DNA of 11,256 nt, taken from NCBI GenBank assembly GCA_012517025.1, contig JAAYVT010000178.1:1-11256 (forward strand), in the 5' to 3' direction. Source of the stretch: Phyllobacteriaceae bacterium (GTDB lineage Bacteria; Pseudomonadota; Alphaproteobacteria; Rhizobiales; Ancalomicrobiaceae). Shown in pieces: positions 6,328 to 11,256 of this stretch; position 1 is the first letter of the stretch, and each line of letters begins with the position of its first letter. The notes below the pieces were generated by a model. It searched no databases. It was not told the DNA's origin and worked only from the letters and a program-made list of their open reading frames with translations. A program made the position numbers and the translations under genes.

Positions 6328-7446
6328 TCAACCGAGCGACGGTCGCGGGATCGCCCGCGTCGTCTCCGGATCGAAGAGATGCATGGGAAGCGGATCGAGC
6401 CACAGCGTCACCCGCGCCCCGATCGCGGCGCGAAAGCCGCGGCCGAGCCGGGCGGACGCCTCGCGGGGATCGGTGCCGACGGTCTGGCCGATCAGCACGT
6501 TCTCGACGCCGAGAGCCTCGACCGCGACGACGTCGAGTTCGAACGGCACCCGGCCGCCCTCCCCCGCCGCCTCGTGGAGATCTTCGGGGCGGAGCCCGAC
6601 GATCACCTCGCGGTTCACCCACGGGCGATAGGCGGCGGCGTGGCGCTCGGGCACCGGGATCGCGGCGCCGGCGACCCTGACCGTCACCGTTTCGCCGGTC
6701 GTCTCGACCCGGCCCGGCAACAGGTTCATCGGCGGCGTGGCGAGGAAACGGGCGACGAAGGTGTCGGCGGGATCGGCGTAGACCTCGAGCGGCCGACCGA
6801 CCTGGATCACCCGACCCTCGCGCATGATCACGATGCGGTCGCCCATGGTCATCGCCTCGACCTGATCGTGGGTGACGTGGACGATGGTGCGACCGAGCCG
6901 GCGGTGCAGCTTCACGAGTTCGAGCCGCATCTCGGCGCGCAGCTGGGCGTCGAGGTTGGACAACGGCTCGTCGAGCAGGAAGGCCTGCGGATCGCGGACG
7001 ATGGCGCGGCCGAGCGCGACGCGCTGGCGCTGACCGCCGGACAGCGCCGCCGGTTTGCGGTCGAGGAAGGTCGAGAGGCCGAGCAGGCCCGCGGCCTCGT
7101 CGACCTTGCTGGCGATCTCGCTCGCCGGAGCGTGGCGCATCTTGAGGCCGAAGGCCATGTTCTCGCGCACGCTCATGTGCGGATAGAGCGCGTAGGACTG
7201 GAACACCACCGCGACGTTGCGGTGGCGCGGCGCCACCCCGGTGACGTCGACGCCGCCGATCTTCAAGGTGCCGGCGCTGACGCTCTCGAGGCCGGCGATC
7301 ATCCGCAGCGTGGTCGACTTGCCGCAACCGGAGGGGCCGAGAAAGATCACGAACTCGCCGTCGGCGATCGAAAGATCGACGTCGCGCACGCCGTAGGCCC
7401 CGTTGGCGTAGCACTTGGACACGTGGTCGAGTTCGATCGACGCCAT
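6328..7446 (-). CDS. ABC sugar importer ATPase (MalK/UgpC/MsmX type)
   Basis: A 372-residue cytoplasmic ATPase that energises the two permeases. All motifs are intact: Walker A GPSGCGKST (37-45), Q-loop Gln83 in VFQSYALYPHMSV, signature LSGGQRQRVALGRA (135-148), Walker B AFLLDEPLSNLDA (155-167) and H-loop His193 in VTHDQVEAMT. Residues from about 235 form the OB/TOBE regulatory domain, with the PPMNLLPG (238-245) and GLRPEDL (284-290) motifs of UgpC/MalK-type proteins. ATPases of this type are often shared between importers, but here it is the first gene of the set. The ATG at 7446 gives the standard N-terminus (MASIELDHVSKCY) with GGAG upstream. Its leader is about 130 bases if the proposed promoter is right. 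Full length with nothing missing. Confidence 0.96.
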   Translation of the reverse strand: MASIELDHVSKCYANGAYGVRDVDLSIADGEFVIFLGPSGCGKSTTLRMIAGLESVSAGTLKIGGVDVTGVAPRHRNVAVVFQSYALYPHMSVRENMAFGLKMRHAPASEIASKVDEAAGLLGLSTFLDRKPAALSGGQRQRVALGRAIVRDPQAFLLDEPLSNLDAQLRAEMRLELVKLHRRLGRTIVHVTHDQVEAMTMGDRIVIMREGRVIQVGRPLEVYADPADTFVARFLATPPMNLLPGRVETTGETVTVRVAGAAIPVPERHAAAYRPWVNREVIVGLRPEDLHEAAGEGGRVPFELDVVAVEALGVENVLIGQTVGTDPREASARLGRGFRAAIGARVTLWLDPLPMHLFDPETTRAIPRPSLG

Positions 7447-7578
7447 CGTCTGCTCCGAAGTCGCGCCGTCGCGCCGACGTCTCTACGCCCTGGTTCCGGC
7501 GAGGCAGGCCTCGCCCCGGTCCGTCGACCGCGTACCGGAGCCGCCGCGAAGGAGGGCGACGGCCGGCTTCGAGGGCAA
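7447..7578 (-). promoter_or_regulatory. Leader region of the ABC operon with a hairpin
   Basis: The GC-rich stretch between the proposed promoter and the ATPase start. It contains GGCGAGGC (7498-7505) / GCCTCGCC (7508-7515), a perfect inverted repeat that folds as a 7-bp stem with a CAGG loop about 50 bases before the start codon. No small peptide gene or known riboswitch pattern was recognised. Confidence 0.35.
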
Positions 7579-7607
7579 ATCTAATGTCACAAATTCAAAC
7601 AATGCAA
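7579..7607 (-). promoter_or_regulatory. Candidate promoter of the ABC importer operon
   Basis: On the minus strand TTGCAT (7602-7607) and TTAGAT (7579-7584) are separated by 17 bases, inside the only strongly AT-rich patch between the dehydrogenase and ATPase genes (about 7575-7670). The -35 box is good and the -10 box poor. The spacer is occupied by the putative regulator site (7589-7602), as expected for a repressor-controlled promoter. Confidence 0.4.
7589..7602 (-). promoter_or_regulatory. Putative DeoR-type operator, copy 1
   Basis: Minus-strand TTGTTTGAATTTGT differs at two positions from TTGTTTGATTATGT at 8627-8640 in the regulator's own promoter region. It overlaps the spacer of the proposed ABC promoter. 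The link to the DeoR-type protein is inferred from position and repetition. Confidence 0.4.
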
Positions 7608-7644
7608 GATGCCAAATTGTCGTTTTAGAGCTCGTTCGATGATC

Positions 7645-7662
7645 TGTTTGTATATATTTCGT
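7645..7662 (+). promoter_or_regulatory. Putative DeoR-type operator, copy 2 (gapped)
   Basis: TGTTTGTATATATTTCGT aligns with TGTTTGATTATGTTCGT (8628-8644) if one base is inserted, keeping TGTTTG, TAT and TTCGT. It lies about 40 bases upstream of the proposed ABC -35 box. AT-rich chance similarity is possible. Confidence 0.3.
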
Positions 7663-7697
7663 GCAAGTCGATCGGGCGAACGCACCGCCGAAACGGA

Positions 7698-7733
7698 CGA
7701 GGGCGGGGCGACCCGTCGGTCGCCCCGCCCTCG
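7698..7733 (-). terminator. Strong hairpin terminator of the dehydrogenase gene
   Basis: A perfect 16-bp stem, CGAGGGCGGGGCGACC at 7698-7713 and its complement at 7718-7733, with a four-base loop CGTC. It starts 27 bases after the dehydrogenase stop codon. On the minus strand it is followed by a short T-containing stretch (CGTCCGTTTCGG), so the U-tract is weak but the stem is very stable. It separates the dehydrogenase transcript from the ABC operon. Being symmetric, it could also stop plus-strand transcription. Confidence 0.8.
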
Positions 7734-7759
7734 CGCGATCGGATTCGCCGAGACCGGCG

Positions 7760-8560
7760 TCAGGTCATGTAGACGCCACCGGTGACGTTGACGCCCTGGC
7801 CGGTCATGAAGCGGGCGCCGTCGGAGCACAGGAACACCACCACGCCGGCGACGTCCTCGGGCGTCTCGATGCGTCCGAGCGGGGTCTGGCGGACGTAGTC
7901 GGCGACCACTTCGTCGGGGGTCATGCCGCGCAGGCGGGATTCCCACTCGACCTCGCGGCTCTGCATGCTGGTCCGCACGAAGCCCGGACAGACCGCGTTG
8001 ACGCGGATGCCCAGCGGCGCGAGTTCGCGCGCCAGCGCCTGGGTCCAGCCGAGCACGGCGAATTTGCTCGCCGAATAGTGCGCCAGCAGCGGCGCGCCGA
8101 CCTTGGCGGCGAGCGAGGCGGTGTTGACGCTCACGCCGGTCCCGGTCGCCGCGAAATGGCGGGCGACGATCTGGTCGGTCAGGAAGATGCCGCGCGAATT
8201 GACCGAGAAATTGAAGTCCCAGTCCTCGTCGGTGAGCTCGAGCGCCGGCCGCATGGTCGACACGCCGGCGTTGGCGATCAGGATCTCGCAGCCGCCGAGC
8301 CGGTCGAGCGCCGTCGCGAACCCGGCCTCGACCGAAGCGCGATCGCGCGCGTCGACGCCGACCGCCACGGCGTCGCCGCCGATCTCGGCCGCCGCCCGCT
8401 CCGCCGCCGCGGCGTCGAGATCGGCGACGGCGACGCGGACGCCCTGGAGCGTCAGCAGCGTGGCGATGGCGCGCCCGATGCCGACCGCACCGCCGGTGAC
8501 GAAAGCGCGCTTGCCGGCGAGATCCGGGTAGCGCGGCGACGGAAGAGTATGGCCTGTCAT
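7760..8560 (-). CDS. NAD-type short-chain dehydrogenase/reductase, probably acting on a sugar or polyol
   Basis: A 266-residue classical SDR, expected to oxidise a hydroxyl or reduce a keto group of a carbohydrate in the cytosol. The cofactor motif is TGGAVGIG (22-29). Asp47 at the end of the second strand (VAVADLD) favours NAD(H) over NADP(H). NAG is at 97-99, and the catalytic tetrad is Asn121, Ser149, Tyr162 and Lys166 (YSASK). The C-terminal TGQGVNVTGGVYMT matches the ending common in polyol and sugar dehydrogenases. The ATG at 8560 has GGGAG at a normal distance. The gene is divergent from the DeoR regulator across 149 bases, has its own well-formed promoter and terminator, and so is a monocistronic unit probably controlled by that regulator. 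Exact substrate (sorbitol, threitol, other polyol or aldose) cannot be decided from motifs. Confidence 0.93.
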   Translation of the reverse strand: MTGHTLPSPRYPDLAGKRAFVTGGAVGIGRAIATLLTLQGVRVAVADLDAAAAERAAAEIGGDAVAVGVDARDRASVEAGFATALDRLGGCEILIANAGVSTMRPALELTDEDWDFNFSVNSRGIFLTDQIVARHFAATGTGVSVNTASLAAKVGAPLLAHYSASKFAVLGWTQALARELAPLGIRVNAVCPGFVRTSMQSREVEWESRLRGMTPDEVVADYVRQTPLGRIETPEDVAGVVVFLCSDGARFMTGQGVNVTGGVYMT

Positions 8561-8592
8561 GGATCACTCCCGGGACCGAAGGAATGATCACG

Positions 8593-8621
8593 CCTATAAC
8601 AGACGCACAGGTTCATGTGAA
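8593..8621 (-). promoter_or_regulatory. Promoter of the dehydrogenase gene
   Basis: On the minus strand TTCACA (8616-8621, five of six to TTGACA) is followed after 17 bases by TATAGG (8593-8598). The start codon lies at 8560, giving a leader of about 25 bases with the GGGAG ribosome site. The -35 box overlaps a small dyad GTTCA-TG-TGAAC (8611-8622) and lies just beside the putative operator at 8627, so repression by the divergent regulator is plausible. Confidence 0.6.
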
Positions 8622-8626
8622 CTTTT

Positions 8627-8644
8627 TTGTTTGATTATGTTCGT
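8627..8644 (+). promoter_or_regulatory. Putative DeoR-type operator, copy 3 (divergent promoter)
   Basis: TTGTTTGATTATGTTCGT lies between the two divergent genes, beside the dehydrogenase -35 box and overlapping the proposed regulator promoter. Its first 14 bases recur with two changes at 7589-7602 (opposite strand), and a gapped version occurs at 7645-7662. The TTCGTTT end (8640-8646) resembles the T-rich repeats bound by GlpR/AgaR-type proteins. Confidence 0.45.
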
Positions 8645-8658
8645 TTCTTCGCTATGGT
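8631..8658 (+). promoter_or_regulatory. Candidate promoter of the DeoR-type regulator operon
   Basis: TTGATT (8631-8636) and TATGGT (8653-8658) are 16 bases apart in the AT-rich divergent region, each four of six to consensus. The start codon at 8710 would leave a leader of about 45 bases. The putative operator overlaps the -35 box and spacer, which would give autorepression. Confidence 0.4.
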
Positions 8659-8709
8659 TCAAAGCGTCGGTGCGGCCACGCGCCGCCTCCCTCGCGACCG
8701 GGACACCTC

Positions 8710-9549
8710 ATGACGACTTCCCCTTCCCCCGACGACGCGACGCACGGATCGACGAGAGCGCGACTTCTGTCGCCGGCCCGTCACGACCGCATCCTCGAGC
8801 TGTTGCGGACCAAGGGTGCGGCTTCGGTCGTCGAGATCGCGCAGACGCTTGCGGTGTCGGAGATGACGGTGCGCCGCGACCTCGCCGAGCTCGAGCAGGC
8901 CGGCCGGCTCGCCCGCGTGCACGGCGGCGCGGTGGCTCGGCCGACCGTCGATCCGGTGGCGATGGACCGCGAGGAGCCGACCTTCGCCGCCCGTCTCGAG
9001 CGACGCCGCGACGCCAAGGCGCGGATCGCGGCGGCGGCCTTCTCGCTGGTGTCGAGCTGCCGGACGATCGCGCTCGACGTCGGCACCTCGACCTACATTC
9101 TCGCCGAGCTGCTGCGGGACCTGTCGCTCGCCAAGGTGTTCACCAACAGCCTGCGCGTCGCCAACGCTCTCGTCGGCACCGCCCCGGACGTCTACCTGCC
9201 GGGCGGGCGGCTGCGCGGCGAGGAGATGGCGATCGACGGACCGACCGCCATCGCCCAATTCGAGGCGCTGTGGTTCGACGTGGCGGTGATCGGCGTCTCC
9301 GGCGTCACCGCCGACGGTCTCTTCGACTACTCGCCCGAGGACACCGAGATGAAGCGCGTCTATCTGCGCCGCGCCGGCCAGCGGATCGTGCTGTGCGATT
9401 CCTCGAAATTCCGCCGCATGTCGCTGGTCCGGGTCGGTTCCTTCGCCGAGATCACGACCCTGATCACCGAGGCGCCGCCGCCGCCCGACGTGGCCGACGC
9501 GCTGGCGCGCGACGGCGTCGACCTGATCATCGCTCCGGATCTGCCGTGA
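8710..9549 (+). CDS. DeoR/GlpR-family transcriptional regulator
   Basis: A 279-residue cytosolic repressor of the DeoR/GlpR family. The N-terminal winged helix-turn-helix covers about 24-75: RHDRILELL, then VVEIAQTLAVSEMTVRRDL (40-58), the family signature, ending in RVHGGA. The C-terminal DeoRC sensor domain has the sugar-phosphate pocket motifs LDVGTST (122-128), TNS (145-147), PGG (164-166), GVSGV (195-199) and DSSKF (230-234), all intact, so it probably senses a phosphorylated sugar. An extra 20-residue N-terminal tail precedes the HTH. The ATG at 8710 is the start in frame with the tail; the ribosome site (GGGACACC) is weak, and a start closer to the HTH is possible. It leads an operon with the BtpA/SgcQ and FGGY kinase genes and faces the dehydrogenase gene. 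Expected targets are its own promoter and those of the dehydrogenase and ABC importer. Confidence 0.94.
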   Translation: MTTSPSPDDATHGSTRARLLSPARHDRILELLRTKGAASVVEIAQTLAVSEMTVRRDLAELEQAGRLARVHGGAVARPTVDPVAMDREEPTFAARLERRRDAKARIAAAAFSLVSSCRTIALDVGTSTYILAELLRDLSLAKVFTNSLRVANALVGTAPDVYLPGGRLRGEEMAIDGPTAIAQFEALWFDVAVIGVSGVTADGLFDYSPEDTEMKRVYLRRAGQRIVLCDSSKFRRMSLVRVGSFAEITTLITEAPPPPDVADALARDGVDLIIAPDLP

Positions 9550-9647
9550 GCGTGCCCGTCCACCGACGATCGAATACCCCCCACCCGCGGAGCGGGCCAC
9601 ACGAATCCCCAGTACCCGCCAGCCGGGTCTCAGTTCAGGAGCACGAG
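9550..9647 (+). other. Spacer between regulator and BtpA/SgcQ-like genes
   Basis: These 98 bases hold two small stems, CCCGC / GCGGG (9584-9588, 9592-9596) and ACCCG / CGGGT in the stretch just before the ribosome site AGGAG (9637-9641). Neither has a T-run, so co-transcription is expected. Confidence 0.35.
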
Positions 9648-10448
9648 ATGATTTTCGATTTCTTCGGCTCGAAGAAGAAGGCCGTCATCGCCATGGCGCA
9701 CATCGGCGCGCTGCCCGGCAGCCCGCTCTACGACGCCGCCGGCGGCCTCGACAAGTTGATCGAGGGCGTGCTCGCCGACGTCGAGAAGCTGCAGGCCGGC
9801 GGCGTCGACGCGATCATGTTCGGCAATGAGAACGATCGTCCCTACGTGTTCAAGGCGTCGGCCCATTCGATCGCGGCGATGACCGCGGTGGTGCAGGCGG
9901 TCAAGCCGGCGCTGAAGGTGCCCTTCGGCGTCAACTATCTGTGGGATCCGACCGCCAGCGTCGCCATCGGCGCGGTGACCGGCGCCAAGTTCGTGCGCGA
10001 GATCTTCACCGGCGTCTTCGCCTCCGACATGGGCGTGTGGAACACCGATTGCGCGACGCCCGCCCGGCTGCGCCACGACCTCTCCCGCGACGACATGAAG
10101 ATGCTCTTCAACATCAACGCCGAGTTCGCCCATCCGCTCGACCAGCGGCCGATCGAACTGCGCGCCAAGAGCGCGGTGTTTTCCTCGCTCGCCGACGCCA
10201 TCCTCGTCTCCGGCCCGATCACCGGCCAGCCGGCCGAGCAGTCGAACCTGGTCAAGGTCGCAGAGGCGGTCACCGAGGTTCCGGTCTTCGCCAACACCGG
10301 CGTCAACGTCGACAACGTCCGCGACGTCCTGTCGGTCGCCTCCGGCGTGGTCATCGGCACCCACTTCAAGGTCGACGGCAACACCTGGAACCCGGTCGAC
10401 GGCGCCCGCGTCGAGCGCTTCATGAACGTGGTCGAGAGCCTGCGCTGA
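9648..10448 (+). CDS. BtpA/SgcQ-family TIM-barrel protein
   Basis: A 266-residue cytosolic protein of the BtpA/SgcQ family, a TIM-barrel group. BtpA is linked to photosystem I biogenesis in cyanobacteria; SgcQ lies in the uncharacterised E. coli sgc sugar-PTS cluster with a DeoR-type regulator. The reaction of SgcQ-like proteins is not established. Recognisable blocks are AVIAMAHIGALPGSPLYD (12-29), GGVDAIMFGNENDRPY (51-66), PFGVNYLWD (92-100), KFVREIFTGVFASDMGVW (114-131), ADAILVSGPITGQP (182-195), PVFANTGVNVDNV (212-224) and GVVIGTHFKVDG (233-244). The last two resemble the phosphate-binding strands of (beta/alpha)8 enzymes, which would fit a sugar-phosphate substrate; that is inference. 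The ATG at 9648 has a good AGGAG site six bases upstream. A much longer in-frame extension overlaps the regulator gene and is rejected. It lies between the regulator and kinase genes, so the three are likely co-expressed. Confidence 0.93.
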   Translation: MIFDFFGSKKKAVIAMAHIGALPGSPLYDAAGGLDKLIEGVLADVEKLQAGGVDAIMFGNENDRPYVFKASAHSIAAMTAVVQAVKPALKVPFGVNYLWDPTASVAIGAVTGAKFVREIFTGVFASDMGVWNTDCATPARLRHDLSRDDMKMLFNINAEFAHPLDQRPIELRAKSAVFSSLADAILVSGPITGQPAEQSNLVKVAEAVTEVPVFANTGVNVDNVRDVLSVASGVVIGTHFKVDGNTWNPVDGARVERFMNVVESLR

Positions 10449-10458
10449 GCCACCGGCC

Positions 10459-10490
10459 GAGACGGCCCGCGCGAACGCGCGGTCCGTCTC
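10459..10490 (+). terminator. Long hairpin between BtpA/SgcQ-like and kinase genes
   Basis: GAGACGGCCCGCGCG (10459-10473) and CGCGCGGTCCGTCTC (10476-10490) form a 15-bp stem with one mismatch and a minimal AA loop, 10 bases after the stop codon. No T-run follows (CGTCGCC). It may be a partial terminator, an mRNA-stability element or a processing site that lowers kinase expression; the sequence does not decide. Confidence 0.45.
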
Positions 10491-10572
10491 CGTCGCCTCC
10501 CCTGCCGATGCCGCCCGGATCCCTCGCGGGGACCGGACGGCGTCTCCGCCGTTCCCTCTCGCGAGCCTCGCC

Positions 10573-11256
10573 ATGCGCTGCGTCCTCGGCCTCGACATCG
10601 GCACCACCTCGACCATCGGCATCCTGATCGCGCTGCCGAACCGCGTCCTCGGCCTCGTGTCGCGACCGGTGACGCTGTCGTCGCCGCGCGGCGGCTGGGC
10701 GGAGGAAGATCCGAACCAGTGGTGGGCGAACGTCTGCGAGATCACCCGTGAGCTCCTCGCCGTCTCCGGCGTCGCCGCCGCCGACGTCGCCGGCATCGGC
10801 GTCACCGGCATGCTGCCGGCGGTGCTGCTGCTCGACGCTGACGGCCGGTTGCTGCGGCCGTCCATCCAGCAGAGCGATGCCCGCTGCGGCGCCGAGGTCG
10901 CGGAGCTCAGGGTCGAGCGCGACGAGGCCGCCTTCATCGCCAAGGCCGGCAACGGCATCAATCAGCAGCTCGTCACCGCCAAGCTGCGCTGGATCGAACG
11001 GCACGAGCCGGAGGTCTTCGCCCGCATCGCCACGGTGTTCGGCTCCTACGACTGGATCAACTGGCGGCTCACCGGCGAACGCGCGGCCGAACAGAACTGG
11101 GCGCTCGAGGCCGGGTTCGTCGACGTCCGTCGCGGCGCGATCGACGACGATCTGGTCGCGCTCTCCCATCTGCCGCGCGCCGCGGTGCCGCGCCGCTCGG
11201 TGTCGCACGAGATCCTCGGTCGGGTGACGGCGGAGGCCGCCGCCACGACCGGGCTC
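10573..11256 (+). CDS. FGGY-family carbohydrate kinase (xylulokinase-like), 3' end beyond the window
   Basis: The first 228 residues of an FGGY kinase (whole proteins are about 480-520 residues), which phosphorylates a sugar or polyol with ATP. The N-terminal phosphate-binding loop LGLDIGTTST (5-14) is intact, followed by EEDPNQWW (44-51), GVTGMLPAVLLLDADGR (76-92), the substrate-side motif QQSDARC (99-105), the WIERHEPEVFARI region (140-152) and FGSYDWINWRLTG (156-168). The last reads like the FxxxxDYxxxxLTG block of xylulose and related kinases. The second FGGY domain is outside the window, so the substrate cannot be narrowed. The ATG at 10573 gives the normal N-terminus, but the ribosome site is poor (GCGAG), which together with the upstream hairpin suggests low translation. 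It is third in the DeoR/BtpA operon, 124 bases after the previous stop. Confidence 0.92.
   Translation, partial: MRCVLGLDIGTTSTIGILIALPNRVLGLVSRPVTLSSPRGGWAEEDPNQWWANVCEITRELLAVSGVAAADVAGIGVTGMLPAVLLLDADGRLLRPSIQQSDARCGAEVAELRVERDEAAFIAKAGNGINQQLVTAKLRWIERHEPEVFARIATVFGSYDWINWRLTGERAAEQNWALEAGFVDVRRGAIDDDLVALSHLPRAAVPRRSVSHEILGRVTAEAAATTGL

Noticed and set aside
5504..7414. 636-residue minus-strand open frame
   Set aside because: An upstream extension of the MalG-like permease that overlaps the intact ATPase gene. The added part is low-complexity Arg/Gly sequence typical of stop-poor GC-rich shadows.
7600..7620. Sigma-54 promoter (TTTGGCATCTTGCA on the minus strand)
   Set aside because: The GG and GC elements are only six bases apart instead of ten, so it cannot be a normal sigma-54 site.
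8559..10448. 629-residue plus-strand open frame
   Set aside because: It is the BtpA/SgcQ frame extended upstream through the regulator gene in another frame. The extension is Arg-rich and resembles nothing, and the real start at 9648 has a good ribosome site.

Overview
The window looks like a chromosomal or megaplasmid carbohydrate-utilisation region of a high-GC alphaproteobacterium, probably of the Hyphomicrobiales/Rhizobiales. This rests on the strong G/C bias at third codon positions, the MalK/UgpC-type ABC sugar importer, a DeoR/GlpR-type regulator and an FGGY kinase. The taxon is inferred from style; there is no rRNA or other marker gene. No tRNA, rRNA, CRISPR, transposase or integrase was seen.

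Layout. Positions 2-79 hold the last codons of an unidentified plus-strand gene. It converges on a minus-strand block of eight genes that runs from 8560 down to 206. In transcription order these are: an NAD-type short-chain dehydrogenase (7760-8560) closed by a strong hairpin terminator; an ABC sugar importer ordered ATPase, MalG-like permease, periplasmic binding protein, MalF-like permease (7446 down to 3171); a roughly 370-base gap; a solitary fructose-type PTS membrane subunit EIIC resembling FrwC (1727-2800); an RmlD-like NAD(P) epimerase/reductase (715-1578); and a UPF0303 (GlcG/HbpS-like fold) protein (206-706). Divergent from the dehydrogenase, and starting in a 149-base AT-rich shared promoter region, is a plus-strand unit: DeoR/GlpR regulator (8710-9549), BtpA/SgcQ-family TIM-barrel protein (9648-10448), and an FGGY carbohydrate kinase that runs off the right edge (10573 onward).

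How it may work. An unphosphorylated sugar or polyol enters through the ABC importer. It is oxidised by the dehydrogenase and/or phosphorylated by the FGGY kinase, and the DeoR-type protein senses a sugar-phosphate product. A sequence close to TTGTTTGAWTWTGT occurs in the dehydrogenase/regulator divergent promoter and again inside the likely ABC-operon promoter, with a third gapped copy nearby. It is a good candidate for the regulator's operator, and would tie the two promoter regions into one regulon. The step carried out by the SgcQ-like protein, and the jobs of the RmlD-like and UPF0303 proteins, cannot be read from sequence. The main oddities are the orphan EIIC without EIIA or EIIB, and the pairing of an SgcQ-family protein and DeoR regulator with both an ABC importer and a PTS permease.
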